A stretch of DNA of 64,000 bases, taken from the NCBI GenBank assembly GCA_024234395.1, contig JACKOH010000001.1, forward strand, positions 639,001 to 703,000, read 5' to 3'. Of this stretch, positions 8,557 through 18,055 are shown piece after piece. Every line of letters begins with the position of its first letter. The first letter of the stretch is position 1. The translations under genes and the position numbers were made by a program. Under the pieces are notes generated by a model. It worked only from the letters and a program-made list of their open reading frames with translations. It had not been told where the DNA came from and did not search any database. Source of the DNA: Pseudomonadales bacterium. Its GTDB lineage: Bacteria; Pseudomonadota; Gammaproteobacteria; Pseudomonadales; Pseudohongiellaceae.

Positions 8557-9528
8557 ATGTTAAGCAGTCAACAGCACATCGTCGCCAGGGTCGCACAGTG
8601 GCTCGAAAACGGAAAATCCGTCTGGCTGTGCACGATATTGAAGACCTGGGGATCATCACCGCGGCCAATCGGAGCGATGATGGCCTGTACGCTCGATGGC
8701 GAGCTGGTGGGATCAATTTCCGGCGGTTGTATCGAGGAGGATTTTCTCGAACAGCTCAGAGACGGCAGTCTGAAAACGCGTTTTCAGGAAGAGGGTAAAC
8801 CGTTTGTTGTCAAGTATGGCATCAATGCCGAGGAACAGGCACGCCTGAAGCTGCCCTGCGGAGGACAGCTTCACGTGTTGCTCGAATATTTTGTTCCCGG
8901 AGCGGATGTCAACAGGGTTTTCGCGCATATTGCCAGTGCCCTGGAGGAGCATCGTAAAATCAGCCGGATTGTAGACCTGGGGTCAGGTGAAATTCATTAT
9001 GCTGATGAATCCACCGAAGAAGCCGTCGTTATCGAAGGAGACCGGCTGGTTCACAGCCTCAGCCCGCACTACCGGCTGCTGTTACTGGGAGCCGGAGACG
9101 TCGCGCGATATGTCGCCGAGCTGGCCCTGGCACTGGAGTACGATGTGACCTTGTGCGACCCGAGACCGAAGTACCTGGAGAACTGGCACGTGGATGGCGT
9201 TGCCACCACCTCCAGACTTCCGGACGACGTGGTGAGAGAACAGTACAGCAATCCCTACAGTGGGATTATCGCATTGGCGCATGATCCCCGCGTGGACGAC
9301 ATGGCGCTGATGGAAGCATTAAAAACCGAGGCGTTTTATGTTGGAGCGATGGGATCGGATCGCACCTCCGCCAAACGCCGTGAGCGGCTGCCGGAGCTGG
9401 GGCTGACAGAAGCAGAAATTGCCAGGCTGCATGCACCCATCGGTTTTCAGATCGGCAGTAAGAAGCCGGCGGAAATTGCCATCGCCATTATGGCGGAGGT
9501 CACTGCCGTTCGCCGGGGCAAGCTCTGA
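8557..9528 (+). CDS. XdhC/CoxI family molybdoenzyme maturation protein
   Basis: This 323-residue protein has the two XdhC domains. The N-terminal XdhC_CoxI part carries the motifs TILKTWGSSPRPIGAMM, GSISGGCIEEDF and LPCGGQLHVLLEYF. The C-terminal Rossmann-like domain (LLLLGAGDVARYVAELA...) ends in YVGAMGSDRTSAKRRERL. Family members bind molybdenum cofactor, help sulfurate it and deliver it to xanthine dehydrogenase or CO dehydrogenase-type hydroxylases. No such hydroxylase is in this window, but a MobA/MocA-like nucleotidyltransferase at 25951 fits the same pathway. It follows the MATE gene by 43 bases. Confidence 0.85.
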   Translation: MLSSQQHIVARVAQWLENGKSVWLCTILKTWGSSPRPIGAMMACTLDGELVGSISGGCIEEDFLEQLRDGSLKTRFQEEGKPFVVKYGINAEEQARLKLPCGGQLHVLLEYFVPGADVNRVFAHIASALEEHRKISRIVDLGSGEIHYADESTEEAVVIEGDRLVHSLSPHYRLLLLGAGDVARYVAELALALEYDVTLCDPRPKYLENWHVDGVATTSRLPDDVVREQYSNPYSGIIALAHDPRVDDMALMEALKTEAFYVGAMGSDRTSAKRRERLPELGLTEAEIARLHAPIGFQIGSKKPAEIAIAIMAEVTAVRRGKL

Positions 9529-9599
9529 CTGTGGTCGTGGGCTCGTGATCCGGGATCAGATAAGACGGACAGGCTAGCAGCCTGGCAGGGGGATATTCC

Positions 9600-10601
9600 A
9601 TGCGCCTAGACACATTGCTTGGCCTGGCACTGTGGGTGACTGCTGTTCAGGCTTTCGCCCAGGCTTTACCCACGCTCCAGCAACCCCGCACTGAATATGG
9701 ATTTCCCGACTTCCAGGGCAATTGGACCAATGCCAGCCAGACCCCGTTGCAACGGCCGGTGGAACTGGCGGACAAAGGATTTTACAGCGAGGAGGAAGCG
9801 GCGCTGATGGAGCGGGAGGCCCGGACCCGGGATACTGAAAAATCCACTCCGTTGTCCGCCAATCGATCGGCACCGGATTCTGGACTGACGATACGCTTCC
9901 AGGCCGACGAGAACTTTGCCAATACCCGGGTCAACCTGATGCGGGTGGATAATGAATATCGGACATCACTGATAGTGGATCCCCCGAATGGACGCCTGCC
10001 TTATCGGGATAACGGCCAGCAGCAGGATATTTACGGGCGCTGGCTGGCAGCGGGTGCCGGTGAGCTGGACGGGCCCGAAATCAGAAACCCCTGGGAACGG
10101 TGTTTTTTCGTCGGCGGTCAACTGCCACCTATGATCGCCTGGACCTATAACGCGAATTTTCAGATAGTTCAGAATCGCGACTATGTCGTGATCATGCGGG
10201 AAATGGTTCATGATGCACGCATTATCCGGATCGGAGGCAAACCGTTTCCTGAATCCCTGTACCAGTGGGCGGGTAATTCAATAGGGCACTGGGATGGTGA
10301 TGCCCTGATTGTGGAAAGCAGGAACTTCCATCCTCAGGCGTCTCATCAGTTTATCCGTTCCTCTGATCAGTTCCAGGTTGTAGAGCGCTTCGAACTGGTT
10401 GGCCCTGATGCAATCCGCTATCGTTACACCGTGACCGATCCGGTAATCTATTCCCGACCCTTCACCGTGGAAATGACCCTGCAGCGTAAACCAGCCGGTC
10501 AGATACTCTATGAGTATGCCTGTCACGAAGGTAATTATTCCCTGCCTGGAATCCTGGCCGGTGCCAGACGGGAAGAAATTGCAGCTGACCTGGCGCGATG
10601 A
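9600..10601 (+). CDS. Exported protein of unknown function
   Basis: This 333-residue protein has a signal peptide (MRLDTLLGLALWVTAVQAFA, cleaved near AFA-QA) and a periplasmic domain. The segments DFQGNWTN, PNGRLPYRD and GNSIGHWDGDALIVESRNF resemble a widespread family of secreted proteins from marine and soil bacteria that share the W-x-G-D-x-L-x-V-x-(S/T) core. I know no biochemical role for that family. Start: ATG at 9600, 71 bases after the xdhC-like gene; a GCAGGGGG stretch about 12 bases upstream could serve as ribosome-binding site. Confidence 0.7.
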   Translation: MRLDTLLGLALWVTAVQAFAQALPTLQQPRTEYGFPDFQGNWTNASQTPLQRPVELADKGFYSEEEAALMEREARTRDTEKSTPLSANRSAPDSGLTIRFQADENFANTRVNLMRVDNEYRTSLIVDPPNGRLPYRDNGQQQDIYGRWLAAGAGELDGPEIRNPWERCFFVGGQLPPMIAWTYNANFQIVQNRDYVVIMREMVHDARIIRIGGKPFPESLYQWAGNSIGHWDGDALIVESRNFHPQASHQFIRSSDQFQVVERFELVGPDAIRYRYTVTDPVIYSRPFTVEMTLQRKPAGQILYEYACHEGNYSLPGILAGARREEIAADLAR

Positions 10602-10657
10602 GCGGGGTGGCAGCGAATCCGTTGCGGGCCAATTGAAAGTTTACACCGTCCAGAGCC

Positions 10658-11320
10658 ATGAATCCGGAGCACTATGACAGCTGGTACCATACTCCCCGAG
10701 GGAACTGGATCGGCTCATGCGAGCTGGAGCTGCTTGTGGAGGCTATCGACGCGAAGTCCGGCGAGTCGATTCTGGATACCGGCTGCGGCACCGGCTATTT
10801 TTCCCGTCGACTGGCGACGTCCCTGAACAGATCCGTGACGGGTATCGATATCTGCTCAGCCCGGATCGGATTTGCCAGCCGGCAATCCTCCAACTCGAAT
10901 GACTTCCTGATTGGTGACGCACTGGCATTGCCGTTTTCCGAGGCGAGTTTTGATCTGGTCGTGTCTATGGCGGCGGTCTGTTTCATGGATGATGAGGCCG
11001 TTGCGTTGCGGGAAATGGTCAGGGTGGCGCGCCGTCGTATTGCTGTCGGACTCTTCAATCGTCACAGTCTGTTATTTTTTGCCAGGGGCAGGTCAGGTGG
11101 GCGGGGTGGCTATCGGGGCGCCCACTGGCATACCGCCCGGGAAGTCAAAGAATTATTTTATGAACTACCGGTAAAAAACCTGCGATTGTTGAGTGCCATT
11201 CAGTTGCCAGGCGGGGGATGGATTGCCCGACAGGTGGAGAAAATCTGGCCGGCGCCCTTGCTGACCGGGGGGATTCTGCTGGCAGTTGCTGATGTGGATC
11301 GTGACTCTACAGGTCAGTGA
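10658..11320 (+). CDS. Class I SAM-dependent methyltransferase
   Basis: This 220-residue protein has the methyltransferase-11 (UbiE-like) fold. Motif I ILDTGCGTGYF is at residues 37-47, GIDIC is the acidic end of strand 2, and GDALALPF is motif II, followed by FDLVVSMAAVCFMDD. The C-terminal part is variable. The substrate cannot be read from sequence; small molecules, lipids or quinone precursors are typical. It starts with ATG at 10658, 56 bases after the preceding secreted-protein gene, in the same direction. Confidence 0.8.
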   Translation: MNPEHYDSWYHTPRGNWIGSCELELLVEAIDAKSGESILDTGCGTGYFSRRLATSLNRSVTGIDICSARIGFASRQSSNSNDFLIGDALALPFSEASFDLVVSMAAVCFMDDEAVALREMVRVARRRIAVGLFNRHSLLFFARGRSGGRGGYRGAHWHTAREVKELFYELPVKNLRLLSAIQLPGGGWIARQVEKIWPAPLLTGGILLAVADVDRDSTGQ

Positions 11321-11347
11321 AATTCTGAGTCCAGGTCTGAAATAAGC

Positions 11348-12814
11348 TCAACCAGGCCTGCTGTTTTCGGTCCGGAGAGGTTGTCTGTTCGCCCACTCGA
11401 ATTCCACTTCCAGGCGCCTGCCCAGCTGCAGCAACAGGTCATCCCCACCCCAGCGGGTTGAAAGCAGGATACCGATTGGCAGCCCGGCGTTGCTCTGGTG
11501 CACGGGCAGGGCGGTGCTGGGTTGACCGGTGGCATTGAACAGGGCACAGAAACCGCTGTAGCTGTTGAAACGCTGCAGGTAGGTCTTCATATCATCACTG
11601 TTCATATCCAGCCAGCCCAGTGGTGCGGGAGGTTGGGCCAATACCGGCGACAGCAGTACATCGTAGCTCCGGAAAAATTCCTCCATCCGGATTTCCAGCT
11701 GCCGGAGGCCATCGACCGCTTCCACATAGTCCCTGGCCGTGAGTTCCGCGCCACGCTTCGCCATCCGCCGCGTGGCTTCTTCCAGCAGCGGAGTTGCCAG
11801 ATCAACACCAAGCTTCTCCAATTGGGGAATTATCGCCTGGGCCACATGCACGTTGATGATTCGGCCTGCCAGCCGGCTTAATCGGCTATAGTCCACTGGT
11901 GGAGTTGCTTCGATTATCCGATGGCCTGCCCGAACCAGGGCAGCGAGCGTTAAATCCAGAGCTTTAAGCACTTCAGGATGCAATTCGGCACCCTGTGGAT
12001 GAGTACGCTGCACGGCAATTTTCAGAGGCCGGACCTGGTCCAGGGTTGCCAGAAACGAAGCCGGGGAGGGCGGCAGCGGGTAGAGGACTGGCTGCTGCAA
12101 TCTTATGGCATCCAACATGGCGGCGCTGTCGCGCACGGTTCGGGTCAGTACGTGACCGACACTCATACCACTCCAGCTGGCGGCCAGCTCCGCGGCCACG
12201 GGAGTCAGGCCCCGGCTCGGTTTGTGTCCAACCAGCCCACAACAGGATGCCGGTATCCGGATGGATCCCCCTCCGTCGCTGCCATGGGCTATCGGCACAA
12301 TGCGCGCGGCTACCGCGGCGGCTGAGCCGCCACTGGAACCTCCCGTTGAATAGTCGGGGTTCCAGGGATTATGGCAGGGACCGGCATAAGCCGACTCGGT
12401 AGTGATTGTCAGACCCAGTTCAGGCGTATTGGTTTTACCCAGTGAGATCAGCCCGGCCTGTCTGAAAGCTTTGACGATGACCGCGTCATGGTCTGAGCTC
12501 TCTGTCGCGAATAGTCGGCTTTGGGAGGTTTGCGGGAGACCGCTTACGGCGCTGAGGTCTTTGAATAAAAAGGGTACCCCGGCGAACGGGGCAGCGGTCC
12601 GGGAAGTGGCCCCGTCCAGTTGCCTGGCCAGATCCCTTGCCTTTTCATAAGTCGGCCAGGTGATAGCGTTGAGTTTCGGATTGAGTGATTCTGCCAGCTG
12701 CAGGGCACAGTCCAGGATCTCAACGGCACCGAACCTGCGCTGGCGGATTCCCTCGGCAACCGCGATACCGTCAAGTTGTTGATAGTCGTCGCTGCTTGCC
12801 AAATCGATTCTCAA
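11348..12814 (-). CDS. Amidase-signature family hydrolase
   Basis: This 488-residue amidase has the Ser-cisSer-Lys triad of the family: Lys in VPFLFKDL (about residue 85), and the glycine/serine-rich signature YSTGGSSGGSAAAVAARIVP followed by HGSDGGGSIRIP, which supplies cis-Ser and the nucleophile. It hydrolyses a carbon-nitrogen bond in an unidentified amide. It resembles stand-alone amidases more than GatA, because no gatB or gatC is adjacent. The apparent start is a TTG at 12814, only 12 bases after pilU's stop, with no good ribosome-binding site. The first ten residues are therefore uncertain. It is probably cotranscribed with pilU. Confidence 0.85.
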   Translation of the reverse strand: MRIDLASSDDYQQLDGIAVAEGIRQRRFGAVEILDCALQLAESLNPKLNAITWPTYEKARDLARQLDGATSRTAAPFAGVPFLFKDLSAVSGLPQTSQSRLFATESSDHDAVIVKAFRQAGLISLGKTNTPELGLTITTESAYAGPCHNPWNPDYSTGGSSGGSAAAVAARIVPIAHGSDGGGSIRIPASCCGLVGHKPSRGLTPVAAELAASWSGMSVGHVLTRTVRDSAAMLDAIRLQQPVLYPLPPSPASFLATLDQVRPLKIAVQRTHPQGAELHPEVLKALDLTLAALVRAGHRIIEATPPVDYSRLSRLAGRIINVHVAQAIIPQLEKLGVDLATPLLEEATRRMAKRGAELTARDYVEAVDGLRQLEIRMEEFFRSYDVLLSPVLAQPPAPLGWLDMNSDDMKTYLQRFNSYSGFCALFNATGQPSTALPVHQSNAGLPIGILLSTRWGGDDLLLQLGRRLEVEFEWANRQPLRTENSRPG

Positions 12815-12826
12815 TCGGGAGAAGCT

Positions 12827-13972
12827 TTACAGGCGGCGTTCGTCCTTGGACACCAGGGAAAGAATGCCGCTGTTTTCTTCATCTTCGTCGTAGACGGTAT
12901 CTTCCGCCATGTTATCTTCCGAAAGCTGGATCCTGAGGCGCAGATTATTACGCGAATCAGCATTTCTGAGCGCTTCTTCGTAACTGATTTTACCGGCTTT
13001 GTAGAGATCGTAAAGCGCCGCATCGAATGTTTTCATACCCTGCTGTTCGGATTTCTCCATCACTTCCTTCAGTTCCTCGATCTTGCCCTGCTTGATGAGA
13101 TCGCAGATACGGGGCGTGCCGATCATGATCTCCACGGCCGCGGTGCGCTTGCCGTCCGGCGTCGGTATCAGCCGCTGGGAAATGAAGGAGCGCAGGTTCA
13201 AAGACAGGTCCAGCAGCAACTGCTTGTGCCGGTCTTCCGGGAAGAAGTTGATGATTCTGTCCAATGCCTGGTTGGCGTTGTTGGCGTGCAGTGTCGACAG
13301 GCAAAGATGCCCGGTCTCCGCGAAGGCGATAGCATGTTCCATGGTTTCGCGACTGCGGATTTCGCCAATCAGTATCACGTCCGGCGCCTGGCGCAGCGTA
13401 TTCTTGAGTGCTTCATCGTAACTGTGGGTATCCATGCCCACTTCCCGCTGGTTGACGATGGATTTTTTGTGGCGATGAATAAATTCCACCGGATCCTCGA
13501 TGGTGATGATGTGGCCATCGCTGTTTTTGTTGCGATGATCGATCAGTGCCGCCAGGGAAGTGGATTTACCGGACCCGGTGCCGCCGACAAACAGGATGAT
13601 GCCACGTTTGGACATTACCAGGTCTTTCAGCACCTGGGGCAATCCCAGATCGTCGAGTTGAGGAATGTCAGTCTTGATATGACGTGCGACAATACCGATT
13701 TCGCCACGCTGTTGAAAAATATTGACCCGGAACCGTCCGACGTCTTTTTCCTGGATAGCCAGGTTCATTTCCGGGTTTTTCTCGAAATCCCTGATCTGAT
13801 CATCGCTCATGATCTGGTAGGCGATTTTCTTGGCGGCACCGGGGGGAAGACGCTTGTCAGTGACCGGTACCAGTTTGCCGTGCGCCTTGATAGTCGGTGG
13901 CGCGTTGGTGGTAAGGAACAGGTCCGATCCTTCCTTCTCGATAAGCAATTTCAGCAGTTCTTTGAAATCCAT
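12827..13972 (-). CDS. pilU: Type IV pilus retraction ATPase PilU
   Basis: This 381-residue hexameric secretion-type ATPase acts with PilT at the inner-membrane base of type IV pili to depolymerise pilin and pull the cell (twitching). Walker A GGTGSGKST is near residue 130, the Asp box is TIEDPVEF, Walker B is APDVILIGEIRSRETME, and the His box is LSTLHANNANQ. The length and acidic tail (EDNMAEDTVYDEDEENSG) fit PilU rather than the shorter PilT, which lacks such a tail. No pilT is adjacent here, although the two usually sit together. Confidence 0.9.
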   Translation of the reverse strand: MDFKELLKLLIEKEGSDLFLTTNAPPTIKAHGKLVPVTDKRLPPGAAKKIAYQIMSDDQIRDFEKNPEMNLAIQEKDVGRFRVNIFQQRGEIGIVARHIKTDIPQLDDLGLPQVLKDLVMSKRGIILFVGGTGSGKSTSLAALIDHRNKNSDGHIITIEDPVEFIHRHKKSIVNQREVGMDTHSYDEALKNTLRQAPDVILIGEIRSRETMEHAIAFAETGHLCLSTLHANNANQALDRIINFFPEDRHKQLLLDLSLNLRSFISQRLIPTPDGKRTAAVEIMIGTPRICDLIKQGKIEELKEVMEKSEQQGMKTFDAALYDLYKAGKISYEEALRNADSRNNLRLRIQLSEDNMAEDTVYDEDEENSGILSLVSKDERRL

Positions 13973-14005
13973 AGTTCACAACCTTGGCATAACCGATTGT
14001 TTTGG

Positions 14006-15028
14006 TTATACAAATTTGAATCTTCGGTCAGTATACCAGCCGACATCAGAAGAAGTATGGTCAATTGTGTGAACCACATCTAATATCAGGGCAAATAATG
14101 CCATTCGAATGAGAACTCCGTTGTCGGTCTGGCGGAAAATTGCCAGCCCCGGGTTCTGGTTGAGGTCGTTATCCAGTTCGTTGGCCTCGGCACGGGAATC
14201 CCTTGGCAGCGGATGCATGATAACGGTTTTCGGTTGACAGTAACGGGTATAAACCGCCTGGTTTAGGCGAAAGCGCCCGCGATAGATGTCAGCCTCCATC
14301 CGGTTTGTGAAACGCTCCTCCTGAATCCGGGTCAGGTAAACGATATCGTTTCCGGCCAGGCCGCTTTCCATATCCTCAGTTTCCACTACCCGGTGACCAC
14401 GTTCAGCGAGGGTGGTCACAATTTCCGCGGGCATGCGTAATTCCTGTGGCGAGATCAGGGTCAACTCCACATTGTCATACTGAAGCAGGAGCTGGGACAG
14501 GGAGTGAACGGTACGGCCATGTTTAAGATCACCCACCATTGCGATCTTCATACCTTCGATTCCCCGTTCCTGCCCGGCCAGTTCTTTCTTGATGGTATAC
14601 AGGTCGAGCAGTGCCTGACTGGGGTGCTCATTAGGGCCGTCACCACCATTAATGACCGGTACCCGGCTGGCCCGGGCGAATTCCTCCACTGAGCCAGCCT
14701 GCGGATGTCGCATTACAATGACATCACTGTAGCCGCTGATTACCCGTGCGGTGTCATAAAGCGATTCGCCCTTGGTGATCGACGAAGTCTTGACGTCGGT
14801 GGTCTCCCGGACATGGCCGCCCAGCAGATTGAAAGCGCAACCAAAACTGACCCGGGTACGAGTACTGGGTTCGAAGAACATATTGCCGAGGATAGCCCCG
14901 TCCAGCACCTTGGTCAGACGCTCCCGCTTGGCATAGGGACGCATGCTGTCGGCGACTGAGAAGACCTTTTCCACGTCTTCCCGATTGAACTGAGTAACGC
15001 TGAGAATATGAGAGCCGGGGAATTCCAT
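14006..15028 (-). CDS. pyrB: Aspartate carbamoyltransferase catalytic subunit
   Basis: Catalyses carbamoyl phosphate + L-aspartate to N-carbamoylaspartate, the first committed step of pyrimidine synthesis. The carbamoyl-phosphate site FFEPSTRTRVSF, the HPQAGS loop (MRHPQAG), the GGDGPNEHPSQALLDLYT block and MHPLPR are all present. The sequence resembles the E. coli enzyme. I chose the ATG at 15028 (MEFPGSHILSV), 340 residues. A TTG at 15064 would add 12 residues. The C-terminus runs about 20 residues past the usual end. No pyrI regulatory subunit is nearby. It lies divergently from sbcB. Confidence 0.92.
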   Translation of the reverse strand: MEFPGSHILSVTQFNREDVEKVFSVADSMRPYAKRERLTKVLDGAILGNMFFEPSTRTRVSFGCAFNLLGGHVRETTDVKTSSITKGESLYDTARVISGYSDVIVMRHPQAGSVEEFARASRVPVINGGDGPNEHPSQALLDLYTIKKELAGQERGIEGMKIAMVGDLKHGRTVHSLSQLLLQYDNVELTLISPQELRMPAEIVTTLAERGHRVVETEDMESGLAGNDIVYLTRIQEERFTNRMEADIYRGRFRLNQAVYTRYCQPKTVIMHPLPRDSRAEANELDNDLNQNPGLAIFRQTDNGVLIRMALFALILDVVHTIDHTSSDVGWYTDRRFKFV

Positions 15029-15254
15029 GCTGATGCTGGCCTGATTCAGGTGAGTGGCTTTCAAGGCAGGTTCCGGGAAGCCTGCCCCGGATTGTTCCGT
15101 TGCCCCGTGCCACCGATAATCGTTATCCGGGAGGTCCGGAGTCGCGCTTCATACTACACTATTTGCCGGGTGGTTAGAACTCGCCCGCCACTCGTGTTAC
15201 ATTGCTTCTGGCCTGATAACCACTGACTCCAACCGCGACTGATCGATCCTTCCG

Positions 15255-16691
15255 GTGACTGCAAAATCAATTTATTGGTATGACTATGAAACATTCGGCA
15301 GCGATCCGCGAAGGGACCGGGCCGCGCAGTTTGCCGGGCTGAGGACCGACGAAAATCTGCAGATCATCGATGAGCCACTGGTGATCTACTGTCGTCCTGC
15401 CAATGATTTTCTCCCTTCACCGCAGGCCTGCCTGATTACTGGTATTACACCTCAGGAAGCGGCCTCCAAGGGTCTCGTCGAAGCGGAGTTTATCGCCAGG
15501 ATTCTTGCTGAATTTTCCAGACCGGGAACCTGTGTTGCCGGGTACAACAGTATCCGCTTCGACGATGAACTGACCAGGCAACTGTTGTATAGAAATTTTT
15601 TCGATCCCTACGAGCGGGAATGGAAGGATGGCAATTCGCGCTGGGATATTATCGACATGCTGCGCCTCTGTGCGGCGGCGCGTCCGGAGGGAATCAACTG
15701 GCCCAGGGATGACGCAGGCAACCACAGTTTTCGTCTTGAAGCACTGACGGCAGCCAACAGTATTTCCCATGCCGACGCCCACGATGCCCGCGCCGATGTT
15801 TTGGCAACCATTGAGATGGCACGACTGGTACGCCAGCATCAGCCCCGCCTTTACGACTACGTTTACCAGCTGCGTAGCAAGCACGCGGTTGAAAAGCAAT
15901 TGGATCTGCAACATCGGAAACCGCTTATTCACGTGTCGTCAATGTATCCGGCCAGCCAGGGATGCCTGGCCCTGGTTGCTCCACTATGTCGACATCCGGT
16001 CGACAGAAACGGTGTGATCGTTTACGACCTTCGTGAGGATCCCGGCAACTGGATCGCAGCCGACACGTCTGAGATTCGTCAGCGTATTTTTACCCGTAAT
16101 GAAGATCTGCCGGCAGGGACCCGTCGAATTCCCATCAAGACTCTGCATATAAACCGCTGTCCCATCGTTGCGCCACCGGGAATTATCGACCAGCAGCGGG
16201 CTGCAGAATTGCAGATAGATGTCGACCAGTGTCAGCGCCATTGGCAGATACTGATGGAGGACAAAAATCTGCCAGTCAGGCTCAGGGAAGCGCTGGAACC
16301 GGATCGGGATGAAGGTGAGCAGGACCCTGACTTCATGATCTACAACGGTGGCTTCTTCAGCGAGGGCGACCGCAAACTAATGGCCGTGGTCAGGCAAAGT
16401 ACTCCAGAGCAACTGGCCATGCTGAACCTGCCGTTTCGGGATCGCCGCCTGGCCGAGATGCTGTTCCGATACCGGGCCAGAAATTTTCCCGATACGCTTG
16501 GCCGTGACGAATTGACGCGCTGGGAGTCGTTTCGTCAGACTCGTCTGAATCCGACTGCCCTGCAACAGTTCGATGAGGAAATACAGGAAGCCCGTGCTCA
16601 TAGTGGCGCAAGCACCAGAAGCGCCGCCGCCAGGGTTCTTGATGAACTGGAGGCCTATGTGGCACAGCTCCGGCTGCCGTCGAACGAGTGA
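15255..16691 (+). CDS. sbcB: Exodeoxyribonuclease I
   Basis: This 478-residue 3'-to-5' single-strand DNA exonuclease is used in recombination and mismatch repair. The DEDD nuclease motifs are visible: YDYETFG near the N-terminus (ExoI), AGYNSIRFDDELTRQLLYRNFFDPY (ExoII, with the family's phenylalanine and aspartate), and ISHADAHDARADVLATIEMARL (ExoIII with H and D). The C-terminal SH3-like and helical extensions match the length of E. coli ExoI (475 residues). The start is GTG at 15255. It is a single-gene unit divergent from pyrB. Confidence 0.95.
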   Translation: MTAKSIYWYDYETFGSDPRRDRAAQFAGLRTDENLQIIDEPLVIYCRPANDFLPSPQACLITGITPQEAASKGLVEAEFIARILAEFSRPGTCVAGYNSIRFDDELTRQLLYRNFFDPYEREWKDGNSRWDIIDMLRLCAAARPEGINWPRDDAGNHSFRLEALTAANSISHADAHDARADVLATIEMARLVRQHQPRLYDYVYQLRSKHAVEKQLDLQHRKPLIHVSSMYPASQGCLALVAPLCRHPVDRNGVIVYDLREDPGNWIAADTSEIRQRIFTRNEDLPAGTRRIPIKTLHINRCPIVAPPGIIDQQRAAELQIDVDQCQRHWQILMEDKNLPVRLREALEPDRDEGEQDPDFMIYNGGFFSEGDRKLMAVVRQSTPEQLAMLNLPFRDRRLAEMLFRYRARNFPDTLGRDELTRWESFRQTRLNPTALQQFDEEIQEARAHSGASTRSAAARVLDELEAYVAQLRLPSNE

Positions 16692-16793
16692 ATACAGCTG
16701 CCTTGTGCAGATCGACAAACGATTTATAACTTTCTGATATCTCAGGAAAACCTTTTTTTCTGACCAGCAGGCTCAGGTTGTCATCCGGGGCCA

Positions 16794-18002
16794 ATGAAGC
16801 TAGAATTGCCGCCCGTTCCTGCCAGCTTCCCGGACTTCGGAGTCCTTCCCCGCATGGATGAATTCAATCAGATCAGACCCTACCAGGACGATGAGATTCG
16901 ACCGGTAGTGGACGGATTGCTGACCAACCAAGAATTTATCCGCAGCATTGCCAGATATTACTATCCGCGCCTGTCCCGTTATCTGTTACCGCTGCTTGAA
17001 ATACTGGCCAGAAAGCGGCTCGGTTCGCAGTTACAAACGGTGGTCGATGTGGCTACCATGCAGGATCTGATCGCCGAATACATGGACAAAATGATTCGCG
17101 ACACCACTTCCGGGCTCACTCATTCCGGACTCGATCGACTCTCAAAAGACCGACCCTACCTGTTTATCAGCAATCACCGCGACATTGCGATGGATCCTGC
17201 TTTCGTTAACTATGTGTTGCATCAGGAAAGCATGGATACCTGTCAGATCGCGATTGGCGATAACCTGTTGAAAAAGCCCTTTGTTGCCGATCTGATGCGC
17301 CTGAACAAGAGTTTTATCGTGCATCGTTCGTTGAAAGGCCGGGAACTTCTGAAAGCACTGGATCTGTTATCGCGCTACATTCATCACTGCATCGACAACC
17401 AGCACAACGTCTGGATCGCGCAGCGGGAAGGGCGGGCCAAGAATGGCATCGATGAAACAGAGCCGGCACTGATCAAGATGCTGGCGATGGGGCAGCGCAA
17501 AGTTCCACTGCGTGAGAGTCTAAGTCGCCTGCATCTGGTGCCGGTGGCGATTTCCTACCAGTTCGATGCCTGTGACAAACTCAAGGCCCAGGAACTTTAT
17601 CAGCTGGAAACCACGGGAAAATTCGAGAAAACCGATCAGAGTGACATTCACAGTATTGTCACCGGGATTATCGGCCAGAAAGGAAAGGTACATCTGGGTT
17701 TTGGTGAAGAACTGACCATTGACACCGATGATCCTGATGCGGTGGCAGCAACTATCGATGCCCAGATTCTCGCCAACTACCGATTGCAGGATACAAATTT
17801 TCTGGCCCTGAGACTGCTGAAAGAAAGCAGTCTGGTGACATTGCCGACTCTTGCCGACACAGCCTGGAATGCTGAAATCGATCCCGCCGTAGAGACCTGT
17901 TTCCATAACCGTCTGGCCGCTGTCGATTCAAGCCTGCACCGGCATTTTCTGCAAATGTATGCCAACCCGGTTATCCGGCGGTTCCGGATCGGCCAGGGAT
18001 AA
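16794..18002 (+). CDS. PlsC-like acyltransferase with atypical HX5D motif
   Basis: This 402-residue protein has a glycerol-phosphate acyltransferase-like domain near residues 115-240. The motif FISNHRDIAMDPAF has five residues between His and Asp, where classical PlsC enzymes have four (HX4D). A later block reads VWIAQREGRAKNG, corresponding to the FPEGTRS region of the family. Related proteins in other bacteria share the NHRD spelling, so it is probably a genuine subgroup. It likely acylates a phospholipid precursor or another alcohol at the membrane. It starts with ATG at 16794, 102 bases after sbcB. Confidence 0.7.
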   Translation: MKLELPPVPASFPDFGVLPRMDEFNQIRPYQDDEIRPVVDGLLTNQEFIRSIARYYYPRLSRYLLPLLEILARKRLGSQLQTVVDVATMQDLIAEYMDKMIRDTTSGLTHSGLDRLSKDRPYLFISNHRDIAMDPAFVNYVLHQESMDTCQIAIGDNLLKKPFVADLMRLNKSFIVHRSLKGRELLKALDLLSRYIHHCIDNQHNVWIAQREGRAKNGIDETEPALIKMLAMGQRKVPLRESLSRLHLVPVAISYQFDACDKLKAQELYQLETTGKFEKTDQSDIHSIVTGIIGQKGKVHLGFGEELTIDTDDPDAVAATIDAQILANYRLQDTNFLALRLLKESSLVTLPTLADTAWNAEIDPAVETCFHNRLAAVDSSLHRHFLQMYANPVIRRFRIGQG

Positions 18003-18055
18003 TTCCTGGAAAGTCTTTGCTTGGAATCGCTGTAGAGAGTTGCCGGACAATGCCC

